This document shows positions 17,324 to 26,449 of a stretch of DNA of 64,000 bases, piece by piece. The stretch lies in contig NZ_WTYY01000002.1 of NCBI RefSeq assembly GCF_009827405.1, positions 372,001 through 436,000 of the forward strand. Reading direction: 5' to 3'. Made by a program: the position numbers and the translations under genes. This DNA is from Alteraurantiacibacter aestuarii (lineage in GTDB: Bacteria; Pseudomonadota; Alphaproteobacteria; Sphingomonadales; Sphingomonadaceae). The first letter of the stretch is position 1, and each line of letters opens with the position of its first letter. The notes under the pieces are model-generated. The model saw only the letters and a list, made by a program, of their open reading frames with translations. It was not told the DNA's origin and did not search any database.

Positions 17324-18447
17324 CAATCCTCCCGGTGCGGCATGCGCGGTGACGGGGTCCCCAGCGCCAGTTCGGCATCGGAGAAACTGATCGGCGTGCG
17401 GATGCCCTTGACCCGTGTGCCGTCGCGCCGCTGCATATCCAGCACCATGCCGCGCGCCTTCACCTGCGGATCGTTCAGCGCCTCACCCACATCGTTGATC
17501 GGGCCGGCGGGGATACCGTGCTCCTCCAGTTCCAGCAGCAGCTTGTTACGCGGCCACTGGCGGGTCTTCTCGCTGACGGCGGCAGACACGGCTTCGCGGT
17601 GTTCCACCCGGCCTTCATTGGTCTGCCAGCCGGGCTGCACCTCTATCCCGATCAGCCCTGCAAGCCGGGAGAACTGGCGATCATTACCGACCGCGATGAT
17701 CAGCCAGCCATCGGATGTGGGGAAGGATTCGTAAGGCACGATATTGGGATGGGCGTTGCCCATGCGGTGCGGCACCACGCCGCTGGTGAGGTAGTTCATC
17801 GCCTGATTGGCCAGCGTGCCCACCATCACATCCAGCAGCGCCATGTCGATATGCTGGCCGCGCCCGGTCTTTTCGCGCTGGTGCAGCGCGGCTTGTATGC
17901 CGATCACCCCGTAAAGCCCGGTCATGATATCCGCATAGGCCATCCCGATCTTGATTGGCGGGCCGTCCTTTTCGCCCGTCAGATCCATGATCCCGCTCAT
18001 CCCCTGAACGATGAAATCATAGCCCGCATAGGCGGCATAGGGTCCATCATGGCCAAAGCCGGTGATCGAGCAATAGACGAGGCGCGGATTGATCTTCGCG
18101 CAGCTTTCATAATCGAGGCCGAATTTGGCGAGGCCGCCGGTCTTGAAATTCTCGATCAGCACATCGGCATCGCGGATCAGGTCGATCACCCGGGCGAGGT
18201 CATCCGCGTCCCTGAAATTGGCAAGGATGGAGGTCTTGCCGCGATTGGCGGCGTGGAAATAGGCCGCGTCCTTGGTGCCATCGGCGTTTTCGATGAAGGG
18301 CGGCCCCCAGCGGCGCGTGTCATCGCCTTCGGGGCTTTCCACCTTGATCACTTCCGCGCCCAGATCGGCGAGCACCTGACCAGCCCACGGGCCGGCCAGG
18401 ATACGCGCCAGTTCGACAACCTTGATACCTTCAAGCGGTGCAGTCAT
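17323..18447 (-). CDS. class III (CaiB/BaiF) CoA-transferase
   Basis: The 374-residue family III CoA-transferase begins MTAPLEGIKVVELARILAGPWAGQVLADLGAEVIKVE, the usual N-terminal nucleotide/CoA-binding region. It contains NRGKTSILANF, DVLIENFKTGGLAKFGLDY and GYDFIVQGMSGIMDLTG. The catalytic Asp of the family lies in the KIGMAYADIMTGLYGVIGI segment. Such enzymes move CoA between organic acids, for example succinyl-CoA to an aromatic or dicarboxylic acid. The gene sits 8 bases after the preceding membrane protein and overlaps the OsmC gene, so it belongs to the AraC-linked operon. Confidence 0.85.
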   Translation of the reverse strand: MTAPLEGIKVVELARILAGPWAGQVLADLGAEVIKVESPEGDDTRRWGPPFIENADGTKDAAYFHAANRGKTSILANFRDADDLARVIDLIRDADVLIENFKTGGLAKFGLDYESCAKINPRLVYCSITGFGHDGPYAAYAGYDFIVQGMSGIMDLTGEKDGPPIKIGMAYADIMTGLYGVIGIQAALHQREKTGRGQHIDMALLDVMVGTLANQAMNYLTSGVVPHRMGNAHPNIVPYESFPTSDGWLIIAVGNDRQFSRLAGLIGIEVQPGWQTNEGRVEHREAVSAAVSEKTRQWPRNKLLLELEEHGIPAGPINDVGEALNDPQVKARGMVLDMQRRDGTRVKGIRTPISFSDAELALGTPSPRMPHRED

Positions 18448-18455
18448 GGCCAGTC

Positions 18456-18923
18456 TCACGCAGCCATCAGCATGGCATGGGGCCTGAGGTTGCCAAAGGC
18501 AGGGTCGGTTTCATCATCGTTGGCCGGACTGCTGCGATCCTGTTTGCGGACAGCCCGCCTGCGCCTGCCAGCCTCGGGCCGCCTGAGCAATCGGCTGAAA
18601 CTGCCGCGCAGATGCGCCAGTGCAGTCCTGGTCTGCCGCGCAACCGAAACCGCATAGCTGACCATCACCAGATCGAGGTAGATCGAAAGATCCAGCGCAT
18701 AGGTAGCGATGATTTCAGGCCCCATCAGGGCCATGATCTCCCCGCCGCCGATCATGAAGCCGACCATGATCATCAGCATGATCAGATGATGGCGCTCCAT
18801 CCGGGCGAGGCGTTCCAGCGGCAGTTCAACCAGTTGCCGGTGCAGCAGCCGTGCCGCCGCAGAGGCAGGCGCAAACAGCAACACCAGCATCACCGCAGCC
18901 ATGAAACCGACAAAAGCAATCAT
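18456..18923 (-). CDS. small membrane protein with basic C-terminal tail
   Basis: The 155-residue protein begins with a membrane helix (MIAFVGFMAAVMLVLLFAPASAAA). More hydrophobic segments follow (HHLIMLMIMVGFMIGGGEIMALMGPEIIATYALDLSIYLDLVMVSYAVSVA), then an Arg-rich tail. A GGGGAA sequence lies 7 bases before the ATG. It is placed between the amidohydrolase (15 bases upstream) and the CoA-transferase (8 bases downstream), so it is part of the operon. I recognise no family. A small transporter-associated or scaffold protein is possible. Confidence 0.6.
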   Translation of the reverse strand: MIAFVGFMAAVMLVLLFAPASAAARLLHRQLVELPLERLARMERHHLIMLMIMVGFMIGGGEIMALMGPEIIATYALDLSIYLDLVMVSYAVSVARQTRTALAHLRGSFSRLLRRPEAGRRRRAVRKQDRSSPANDDETDPAFGNLRPHAMLMAA

Positions 18924-18938
18924 CCGCAAATTCCCCTG

Positions 18939-19973
18939 TTACTCGGGTGCTATATGGAACACGCGCTCGGCATTTCCATGAGTGAGTGCATGGCGCTCTG
19001 CATCGGTGCACTGGAAGTTCTCGATGAAATCCACCGCCGGCTTCATCGGCTGATAGGGATAGTCGATCGCCCAGATGACGTTTTCAATGCCCATGCGGTC
19101 AATCGCATAGCGCAGCGCCAGCGGGTCTTCCACGCCGCTGGTGGTGAAGACGAAATTGTCCTTGAAATACTCTTCCATGCTGCGCTTGGTCCTGGGCGCA
19201 CGGCCCACCTGCTGCGCGCGGCTGTTCATGAAATTGATGCGCCAGATGAAGAACGGCACCATCTCGCCCATATGGCCGACGCAGATCTTGAGGTTGGGGA
19301 AATGGTCGAACACGCCGCCCGCCATCATCCGCAGCATGTTGGTGCCCACTTCCACCCCATATGCCCACATGGCGCTATCCATCGCATAGTCCATCAGCGG
19401 ACCCTTCAGCGTGTCTGACGGCCCGCGCGGGTGGATATAGATGGTGGCATTCATCGCCTCTGCCGCCTCGAAGATCGGCCAGAACTTGGGATCATCGAAA
19501 TACTCGCCATTGGTATGGCCGTTCACCACCATGCCGTTGAGCTTGAGATCGGTCATCACCCGCTGGATTTCCTTGGCCGCGCGCTTGGGCGAATGCGGGG
19601 CAAAGCTGCCAAGCCCGGCAAAGCGCCTGGGATATTTGGCGCAGATTGCGGCCATCCGGTCATTCGCCAGCGCTGCCAGCTCGGTAGCGGTATCGGCATC
19701 GAACATCTGCACGCCGGGCGCGGTGAGTGTGAGCAGGTGCATGTCCACGCCATATTCGTCCATCTGCGACAGGCGCTGGCCCTCCACGTCCTTCAACCCT
19801 TCGAGGAAGTTCATCTTGCCATAGCCGGTGGTGTCATGGTCCGCATCGTAGATGCCGCCTACCAGCAGCTTGTCGCTGCTTTGTGACGGTCCGCGTGCAA
19901 CCTTGCGCAATTCCTCGGCAACTTCGGGGATCGACCAGGCTTCCTCGCAGGCGATCAGACGTGTTTTTCCCAT
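18939..19973 (-). CDS. LigW-like amidohydrolase (decarboxylase family)
   Basis: The 344-residue TIM-barrel protein is of the ACMSD/LigW type. Metal and catalytic positions are visible: Glu10-Glu11 in ACEEAW, His181 in YIHPRGP, His234 in VGHMGE, and Asp304 in AIDYPYQ. LTLTAPGVQ, NDRMAAICAKYPRRFAGLGSFAPHSP and NGHTNGEYFDDP match non-oxidative aromatic decarboxylases such as 5-carboxyvanillate decarboxylase (LigW) and gamma-resorcylate decarboxylase. It probably removes or adds a ring carboxyl group, but hydrolase activity cannot be excluded. GAGGGAAG precedes the ATG. It lies in the operon with the CoA-transferase and OsmC genes. Confidence 0.8.
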   Translation of the reverse strand: MGKTRLIACEEAWSIPEVAEELRKVARGPSQSSDKLLVGGIYDADHDTTGYGKMNFLEGLKDVEGQRLSQMDEYGVDMHLLTLTAPGVQMFDADTATELAALANDRMAAICAKYPRRFAGLGSFAPHSPKRAAKEIQRVMTDLKLNGMVVNGHTNGEYFDDPKFWPIFEAAEAMNATIYIHPRGPSDTLKGPLMDYAMDSAMWAYGVEVGTNMLRMMAGGVFDHFPNLKICVGHMGEMVPFFIWRINFMNSRAQQVGRAPRTKRSMEEYFKDNFVFTTSGVEDPLALRYAIDRMGIENVIWAIDYPYQPMKPAVDFIENFQCTDAERHALTHGNAERVFHIAPE

Positions 19974-20003
19974 GACTTCCCTCTCTATTTGGTAGGTTTG
20001 TTA

Positions 20004-20744
20004 TCAGTGATATGTGGCAAATGAACCCAGCCAGAAGACAAAATCCGCCCAGCCCTTTGTGGAGGAGACCGGATAGAGCAGCAGTTGCGGCACCACCACG
20101 ATGGCAGCGCCGATCCATGTGGCGCGGCTGACGGTGCCTGCGCCGCGCCATTCATGCCACACAACTGCGGCCAGAAAGGCGTTCATGGTCATGTAGGTTT
20201 GCACGAAGGGTACGTAATCCAGCCCGACACCGGCCATGTATACGCGGTTGATACCGGGCATCAGGATGCTGATGGTGGCGATCAATATCAGGCTGCGATG
20301 CACCACCGGCGTCTTCACCGCGCGGATGGCCATCACGAACAGGATGGCAAAGCTGGGCGGCGCGAACACCGACAGGTAGAACACGCCCGGCCCATTGCCC
20401 ACCAGATCGGTGGTGGAGGCGGCGGCGATGGTGATGAACACGCCCATCACCACCACCAGCGTGGCCACGGCAATTCCGAACATGCCGAGCGATCGGTGCA
20501 GCTTCACATTGCGCATATTGACCAGCAGCGCCTGCACCACCAGCAGCACCATCCAGCTGAAAAAGGCGATTCCGTGCAGGTGGACGATGGGGGCATCCCC
20601 GGTGCGCGTTCCCGCAGCAACCGGGCCAAGGTAGGTCAGGCCAAAACCGGTGAAGACAAAGGCCGCCATCGCCAGCACCAGCCACAGGTGGAAGCTGGGA
20701 CGAAAGCCCGATTTTCCGACTTTGGACGATGAAACAGTCGCCAT
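20004..20744 (-). CDS. seven-helix membrane protein of unknown function
   Basis: The 246-residue protein has about seven membrane helices and conserved-looking His residues at helix ends: FHLWLVLA, VHLHGIAFFSWMVLLVVQ, KLHRSLG, VHRSLILI and VWHEW. This His pattern recalls haem-binding or DUF2306-like membrane proteins, but I cannot assign it. GGAGGG lies 6 bases before the ATG. It is the second gene of the operon, 34 bases after the triple-NTF2 gene and 30 bases before the amidohydrolase. Confidence 0.65.
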   Translation of the reverse strand: MATVSSSKVGKSGFRPSFHLWLVLAMAAFVFTGFGLTYLGPVAAGTRTGDAPIVHLHGIAFFSWMVLLVVQALLVNMRNVKLHRSLGMFGIAVATLVVVMGVFITIAAASTTDLVGNGPGVFYLSVFAPPSFAILFVMAIRAVKTPVVHRSLILIATISILMPGINRVYMAGVGLDYVPFVQTYMTMNAFLAAVVWHEWRGAGTVSRATWIGAAIVVVPQLLLYPVSSTKGWADFVFWLGSFATYH

Positions 20745-20778
20745 GCGTTACCCTCCCCACAGACCAGTCACCCGGCCC

Positions 20779-22665
20779 TTATGGACCGCGATGACCGTCA
20801 GACCAGCGCAACCTGACAGCAGGTTCGCGCCCGCTGACCGGATTGGCAAAGTGAAATCCCACGGGTGCAATACGCGGGAATGGCGCGAATGTCTCGCCGC
20901 GCAAGGGGGCATCGGGAGCAAATTCGGCAATCACATCATCAGACACGCCAAAGCGTGCGCTGCCCGCCGGATCGATACCGGTCCAGCCGCTGGCGTAATC
21001 GGCCAGCCAGACATAATCGAGGTCCATCCCGTGGATGCGCCAGATGCCACCTTCCTTGACCACCTGGTTCTCGTAGATCCCGGCAATCCAGCTGCCCGGG
21101 CCGCTGGCGGACGAATTCATCTGCATCAGCCGCGTGCGCACCATCGCGCGCTGACCGCCGTCCATGACAGTCACATAAGGCTGGGTCTTCTGGTGAATCG
21201 CCTGCATGGCATCGTTCGGCCCGCCTTCGCCGTAACGCTGGATCAGGCTGGCGAGCACGCGATCGCGGCCGATGAAGGTGCCGATGTAGGACAGCTCCTT
21301 CCACCCGTCGCGGGCAAATATGGCGGCGGTGTCCCGCCAGGCAAACTGATCGATGTAATAGCCATAGGCGTTGGAGACATTCTCCGCCCCGTCAAACGCC
21401 TCGGCCATCGCCAGCGCGCCGGGAACGGGGGCAACCACGGCTTCGCGCGCCGAAGGTGCGATCAGCGACAGGCTGGAGGGCATGACCACGGTGGGCGCGG
21501 CATCGAAGCCGACCTCCCGCTCGCGCGCGCTGTCCGGCTCTCCGCCTGCGGGAACGGGCAGCGATGCTGGCAGCGGATGCGCCCATCCATCCTGATAGGT
21601 TGATCGCATCAGCGGCACGCGCTGCATGGCGGCGATGCGCCATATGCCATCCTCTGCGCGCACAAGGCGGAAATCCACCAGTGCGGCGGACCAGTATCCG
21701 GTGCCGCCGTGCTGGCCTTCCATCCCCAGTTCCACCACGTTGACGATCACGGAATTGCCGTCCGCCCCCACATTGACCAGCGGCATCAGCAAGGGGTGAT
21801 CGTTCATCTCACCTTCGTCCAGGCCCGGCGTCCCGAAGCGGCTGAGTAAGCGGCGCGCACCGTCTGGCCCGCTCCACACGCCCTGCCCCTGCACGCGGAT
21901 GCTGGCACCGGGTGCGAACAGCTCCGCCGCATCATCAAACATGCCGCGATCGAGGTAATAGCCAAAGGCAGCAACAAGGTTCTGTGCCCGGCTTGCCCCC
22001 AGAAGCAGGCTCGCCCGCGTATCGATCTCGGCCTGGGTCTGGGGCCGACTCGCCCGCCTTTGCGGAATGACCACGCCGGCCTGATCGGGCGTATAATGAT
22101 AGGGCGCGCGCACCAGAGTTGCCGCATCATGGCTCCAGCCATCGGCATAAGGTCCGGCAAATTGCGGGAAATAGCGCATTTCGGCGATGCGCCAGCCGTC
22201 ATCTGTCAGGCGATACTGGACAACATGGGTGCCGCCCGCCCAATCGGCGGAGACCCCGGCCTGCGCCATCATCGCCACTTCGTGCCAGCGTCCGGTGGCA
22301 GATCGCCCATCGGCGGCCAGCGTAATCACCGGGCTGATGAACAGGCGCAGATTCATGCGGCCCACCGCCATGCCGTCCGCGCCGCCGCCCTGATTATCAC
22401 GCAAATGGGCAATTATGGCGCTGCGCCCGCGCACTTCCCCGGCATTCCATTGCAGCACCGCATCATCGGTGAACAAGGCGCCGATATTCTCCCACCGGCC
22501 GCCGATGGCCAGATGGCCCAGTGCGGCCTGCACCCGCTTGATCTCGCGCACGGAGGTGAGGTCTTCCGCCTGCGCGGTTTGTACCGCCAGATCCTGCGCA
22601 GCGGCGGTTTGCGGGGCCAGCAGCAAGGCTGCCATCGCCAGAGCCAGCCAGCGGATCACCACCAT
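20779..22665 (-). CDS. secreted protein with three NTF2/SnoaL-like domains
   Basis: The 628-residue protein has a signal peptide (MVVIRWLALAMAALLLAPQTAAA). Three units of the NTF2-like type follow: about residues 35-190 (ALGHLAIGGRWENIGALFTDDAVLQW), 215-375 (AFGYYLDRGMFDDAAELFAPGASIRVQG) and 430-600 (AYGYYIDQFAWRDTAAIFARDGWKEL). Units 2 and 3 share GYY(L/I)D and the later IWRI strand. It is probably periplasmic and binds or transforms a hydrophobic small molecule; the catalytic mode is unknown. It heads the operon and is divergent from the AraC gene, which suggests regulation by it. Three fused copies are unusual for this fold. Confidence 0.75.
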   Translation of the reverse strand: MVVIRWLALAMAALLLAPQTAAAQDLAVQTAQAEDLTSVREIKRVQAALGHLAIGGRWENIGALFTDDAVLQWNAGEVRGRSAIIAHLRDNQGGGADGMAVGRMNLRLFISPVITLAADGRSATGRWHEVAMMAQAGVSADWAGGTHVVQYRLTDDGWRIAEMRYFPQFAGPYADGWSHDAATLVRAPYHYTPDQAGVVIPQRRASRPQTQAEIDTRASLLLGASRAQNLVAAFGYYLDRGMFDDAAELFAPGASIRVQGQGVWSGPDGARRLLSRFGTPGLDEGEMNDHPLLMPLVNVGADGNSVIVNVVELGMEGQHGGTGYWSAALVDFRLVRAEDGIWRIAAMQRVPLMRSTYQDGWAHPLPASLPVPAGGEPDSAREREVGFDAAPTVVMPSSLSLIAPSAREAVVAPVPGALAMAEAFDGAENVSNAYGYYIDQFAWRDTAAIFARDGWKELSYIGTFIGRDRVLASLIQRYGEGGPNDAMQAIHQKTQPYVTVMDGGQRAMVRTRLMQMNSSASGPGSWIAGIYENQVVKEGGIWRIHGMDLDYVWLADYASGWTGIDPAGSARFGVSDDVIAEFAPDAPLRGETFAPFPRIAPVGFHFANPVSGREPAVRLRWSDGHRGP

Positions 22666-22820
22666 GCCTCAAGCGTCCCAGCACAGACAATTTGCATCCA
22701 GACCCTCCCGCCAATCGCCACCCCGACCCTGGCGCAGACCCTAGCGGTTGCACTGATCAGGACAACTGCTCAATTGCCCAAAGCTTGCCCCGCCGCGCTG
22801 CGCGCCCTAGCCTGCGCATC

Positions 22821-23807
22821 ATGGCAAAACCCGCAATTTCTCAGGATGACAGCTGGACCTCCACCGGGCTTGGCCAGCGGGAGGCGATCAGCGCGTGGCG
22901 TGACTGGGCCGCCAGCACCATCGCCCCCATCGAAGTGGAGGTGTTCGATGCAGACGCCTTTGCCGCGCGCTGGATCAGCCACGGAATCGGCCAGCTGCGG
23001 TTGCTGCACCTGTATGCCCCGGCGCAGCGGGTGACGCATATCGGCGCGCATCACACCACCATGCGCGCCACACCCTCGATCCAGCTGGTTTATGCGCGCG
23101 ACGGCGTGCTGAAGACCAATATGGCCGGTCGCGTGTTCGATGTGGAGCCCGGCCAGTTCGTGATGCTGGACAACACCCGCTTCTACCAGATGGAAATGGC
23201 CACCGAGCATGAGGCGGTGGATTTGATGATGCCGCAGGGCTGGCTGGACAAGTACCTGCCCGATCCCACCGGCCTGCTGGCGCGGCCCATGTCTGCACGC
23301 AAGGGCTGGGGTGCGCCGCTGGGCGCGCTGCTGGAGACGATCCTTGATGGCGGGCTGGACGATTCTCCGCTGCCCCGCCCGCTGATTGCCGAGCAGTTCG
23401 GCAATTTGCTGGCGCTGGCCACCGGAGTGGAGCTGGGCGATGAAACCCGCAACCAGCACGGGCGCCACCGCGGCCAGCTGGCCAGCCGCATCCTGCGGCG
23501 GATCGAGGACGATTACTCCGATCCCGACCTCTCGCCGGAAATGGTGGCCGAGCAGGTGGGCATTTCCAAACGCTATCTGCAGACGCTGCTGGCAGGCAGC
23601 AGCACCAGCTTTGTGCAGGAACTCAACGCCACCAGGCTGGACCGGGCAAGCGAGTTGCTGTGCGATCCGCGCGCGGGCAATCTGTCGATCGCCGATATCG
23701 CCTTTCGCACCGGCTTCCTCGATCCGGGATATTTCACCCGCCTGTTCCGCAAACGCTATGGCGTCACCCCGCGTGAATGGCGCGCAGGAAACGCTCCGCG
23801 CAGCTGA
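22821..23807 (+). CDS. AraC-family regulator
   Basis: The 328-residue regulator has an AraC-binding-like N-terminal sensor (about residues 20-195, with YAPAQRVTHIGAHHTTMRATPSIQLVYARDG) and a C-terminal double helix-turn-helix. The latter contains DPDLSPEMVAEQVGISKRYLQTLL and NLSIADIAFRTGFLDPGYFTRLFRKRYGVTPREWR. This architecture is that of FeaR/NphR-like activators of aromatic pathways. The 155-base gap to the divergent triple-NTF2 gene should contain both promoters; I could not define its binding site. The ATG lacks a good ribosome binding site, so the start is moderately certain. Confidence 0.85.
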   Translation: MAKPAISQDDSWTSTGLGQREAISAWRDWAASTIAPIEVEVFDADAFAARWISHGIGQLRLLHLYAPAQRVTHIGAHHTTMRATPSIQLVYARDGVLKTNMAGRVFDVEPGQFVMLDNTRFYQMEMATEHEAVDLMMPQGWLDKYLPDPTGLLARPMSARKGWGAPLGALLETILDGGLDDSPLPRPLIAEQFGNLLALATGVELGDETRNQHGRHRGQLASRILRRIEDDYSDPDLSPEMVAEQVGISKRYLQTLLAGSSTSFVQELNATRLDRASELLCDPRAGNLSIADIAFRTGFLDPGYFTRLFRKRYGVTPREWRAGNAPRS

Positions 23808-23844
23808 TCATATCCGGGCTGGAACGCCGGAATTTGGCCCGGCC

Positions 23845-24780
23845 CTATGGAATGGCAATCGGGTCCGTCGAATTCCAGAAGCGCGGAGTTGCCAGTGGCA
23901 TGGTGCGGAAAAAGGCGTTGATCGACCGGATCTGTCCGCCCCATATCTTGAACGCCTCATACGTCACCAGCGCATTGCCATCGCCATAGGAATTGGTGAA
24001 GCCAAAGTTCATCCACAGCACCACCACGCCGTTCTCCTCATCCACCGCAGCCACGCTGGGGATGATATCGGGATGCAGCATGATGCGCTGGGCATACATG
24101 CCGCAATCTGCGCGTCCGCAGCCCGGCCCGGCAGTGATCACCCCGTTTTCCACGCGGTAGGTTTGCGCCGCAAAGGGCGTGCCGCCGTCGGTGAAATTGC
24201 CGATCCTGAGCCCTTCGGTATAGGTCAGCGCCGTTCGGATCATGGATTCGCGCGATTGCCTTTGTGCGGCTGGCACCGGATCATTCATCCCCCGGATCGG
24301 CGCGCCAAGCTGTGTCGGCTGCCACGGCGAATCCGGTGCAATACGCTGGATCAGCGTTTCGATGCCGGCAATCCGGCTGTCCTCCACATGCAGGACAAGT
24401 GAATAGAGCACCGGGATGTCGCCTTCGCGAAGCTCCACATGCGCGGCGGCGATCTGCCTTGCGCTGTCTATGTAATCCTGCCGAAAGCCGCCCTTGGCCG
24501 TGACCGTTTCCCACAAGCCCTGACCAATTTCGATTTCGTACGAATCCTCGGTAAAACGCACATGCTCGGGCAAAGGCAGATTTGCCGGATCATGCGCAAC
24601 CAGGGCATCGATATAGGCGGTGATCATCCCAGAAAGACATTGCCTGTCACAGTCGTGAGCGGTGGCGGCCTGAGCGGCGGGGGCCTGAGCGGAGGCGGCC
24701 TGCGGCAGCAGGGCAAGCAGCATCAATGCACCGGCAGCGGCGCAGGCCCTGGCGTGAATCGCGCGAAAAAACTCTGCCAT
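23845..24780 (-). CDS. secreted NTF2-like protein, paralogue
   Basis: The 311-residue protein has a signal peptide (ARACAAAGALMLLALLPQAASA). Its mature body starts HDCDRQCLSGMITAYIDALVAHDPANLPLPEHVRFTEDSYEIEIGQGLW. This aligns by eye with the protein at 11396-12412 (ECQRECLENFVERYVQAMADG ... RFTENGVELPLGNEGLW), so the two are paralogues. A second half has YTEGLRIGNFTDGGTPFAAQTYRVENG. The ATG at 24780 has GGAGGGG just upstream in the same arrangement as the other paralogue. Another in-frame ATG at 24792 would start inside that site. Function unknown. Confidence 0.78.
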   Translation of the reverse strand: MAEFFRAIHARACAAAGALMLLALLPQAASAQAPAAQAATAHDCDRQCLSGMITAYIDALVAHDPANLPLPEHVRFTEDSYEIEIGQGLWETVTAKGGFRQDYIDSARQIAAAHVELREGDIPVLYSLVLHVEDSRIAGIETLIQRIAPDSPWQPTQLGAPIRGMNDPVPAAQRQSRESMIRTALTYTEGLRIGNFTDGGTPFAAQTYRVENGVITAGPGCGRADCGMYAQRIMLHPDIIPSVAAVDEENGVVVLWMNFGFTNSYGDGNALVTYEAFKIWGGQIRSINAFFRTMPLATPRFWNSTDPIAIP

Positions 24781-24883
24781 TATCCCCTCCATACCCGGCC
24801 AATGCCCGTTGCAGGCGCTCGGGACTGGCTTGATAGGTGCACCCCGCAGCAGCGCAGGACAAGCCCCGATCCCCCGCAGGGAA

Positions 24884-25936
24884 CTACATCATCGGAGCCA
24901 GCGCGCTGCCGACATGTTCAAGCGTGCCCAGCCCCAGCACCAGCCGTCCGGCCATCAGCGATGCCAGGATGATCAGCACCACCGTCCAGGTGGCGAAGAT
25001 GCCGCCAGTCATGCGCCAGCTCTTGGGCGGCAGGCCCTGAAACAGGAAGGTGGCGATGCCCGCCACGTTCACGCACACCAGGTTGATGGTGAACAGGAAC
25101 AGCGCATTGCCGCTCGCCACCGGATATCCGGCGCCAAGGTAAATGCCCGAAGCGGCCAGCGGCGGCACCAGCGCGACGGCGATCATCACCCCCACCAGCG
25201 TGAGCGAGGCAGCGCGGCTGAACGCCAGCACGCCCGCCATTCCGCAAGCCAGCGCCAGCGCAATATCGGCAGGCTGCACCAGCGTGCGGTTGTGCAATTC
25301 GGGCACCAGCGGATCGATCTCCACCATCATGCCCACTGCGACCCCGGCCAGCACGGCAACGATGCTGCCCACTGTCAGCGTGATCGCGGCCTCGCGGCCC
25401 AGCTTTCCATTGCCCACCGTTGCCGCCAGCGCCACACCCATTGTCGGGCCCAGCAGCGGGGCGATGATCATGGCGCCGATCACCACCGCGGTCTGTCCGC
25501 TGCGCATGCCCAGCCCGGCAATCACCGCAGACAGCAATACCGTGAGCAGGAAGCTGGGGGTGATGTGGAGGCTTTCCTCGATATCGTCATACAGCTCGTC
25601 GGTGCTGATGCGGTCACGGGTAAGAAAACGCTCCAGCCGCGTGGGTGGTGGCCTGTCGCGAAGATCGATCAGTTCCGTTTCGGCGGATTCGATCACGGGA
25701 GGAATGGCCGCCTCTATCTGAGAGACAAGCGCGGTGAAGCCCTCCAGCTCGGCAAATTCGCTCTCAAGGTCTTCCAGCAGGCGTTCGGTATAGCGTTGCT
25801 GGACCAGGCAGGAGTACTTCTCCTGATTGCCCGGCACGCTTTCACGCCAGAAGCGGCGCGCATGGCGGGCGAGCACGATCTCCAGCCGATCGGCATGGGT
25901 ATCGGGCAGATAGACTTCCACCAGGCGTGCCGACAT
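24884..25936 (-). CDS. DUF389 family membrane protein
   Basis: The 350-residue protein has a soluble N-terminal part (about 1-115) and then eight or so membrane helices starting at ITPSFLLTVLLSAVIAGLGM. The family hallmark SGQTAVVIGAMIIAPLLGPTMGVALA is present at about residues 145-170, and VALVPPLAASGIYLG later. DUF389 (TIGR00341) proteins are common and uncharacterised; a transport role is suspected. The start has GAGGT at suitable spacing. It is not obviously linked to its neighbours. Confidence 0.85.
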   Translation of the reverse strand: MSARLVEVYLPDTHADRLEIVLARHARRFWRESVPGNQEKYSCLVQQRYTERLLEDLESEFAELEGFTALVSQIEAAIPPVIESAETELIDLRDRPPPTRLERFLTRDRISTDELYDDIEESLHITPSFLLTVLLSAVIAGLGMRSGQTAVVIGAMIIAPLLGPTMGVALAATVGNGKLGREAAITLTVGSIVAVLAGVAVGMMVEIDPLVPELHNRTLVQPADIALALACGMAGVLAFSRAASLTLVGVMIAVALVPPLAASGIYLGAGYPVASGNALFLFTINLVCVNVAGIATFLFQGLPPKSWRMTGGIFATWTVVLIILASLMAGRLVLGLGTLEHVGSALAPMM

Positions 25937-25959
25937 CGTGTGCTACCTCACCCGGCGAG

Positions 25960-26370
25960 TTACTGGACTGGCGGCATCTGGGCGAAGGTGGCGATGCCCG
26001 CCGGCGGCTGGTCCCACGCCGACGCCTGGCTGCAGAACACCGCCATGGCCGGTTCAACGGCAGAGGAATCGTCCAGCGTGCCAGCGCGCACGATGCGTAT
26101 GTCACCCATCACATGCGGATGGCTGAACAGCGTGCTGCCGCATTCGGCGCAGAAAATCCGGTCAATATTGCCGCCACTGCCGCCAATGGACTGGAACACT
26201 CTTGTCGGTCCTGAAAAACTGATCGCAGCAGCCGGCACGGCGACGGCGGTCAGGTGGCCGCTGCCCGATTCCTTCTGGCAGTCGGTGCAATAGCAGCTGC
26301 CCGCCCACTCGACTTCGCCAGAAATCGCATAGCGCGACCTTGCACAAAGGCATCCGCCTTCAAGTGTCAT
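25960..26370 (-). CDS. GFA/CENP-V domain protein
   Basis: The 136-residue zinc-binding protein is of the glutathione-dependent formaldehyde-activating enzyme fold. The Cys pattern is GGCLCA (Cys7, Cys9), GSCYCTDCQK (Cys26, Cys28, Cys31) and FCAECGSTLF. The family was named for spontaneous S-hydroxymethylglutathione formation, though most members have no proven activity. GGGGAAGG precedes the ATG. Formaldehyde is released by demethylation of methoxylated aromatics, so a link to lignin catabolism is possible but not shown. Confidence 0.85.
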   Translation of the reverse strand: MTLEGGCLCARSRYAISGEVEWAGSCYCTDCQKESGSGHLTAVAVPAAAISFSGPTRVFQSIGGSGGNIDRIFCAECGSTLFSHPHVMGDIRIVRAGTLDDSSAVEPAMAVFCSQASAWDQPPAGIATFAQMPPVQ

Positions 26371-26449
26371 GAGACCTTCCCCGCTTGTTCAAACAGTCGC
26401 CAGCCAGCCTGATCGCGCGGGCCGCCAAAAACAAGCGATTTGATCCTGC

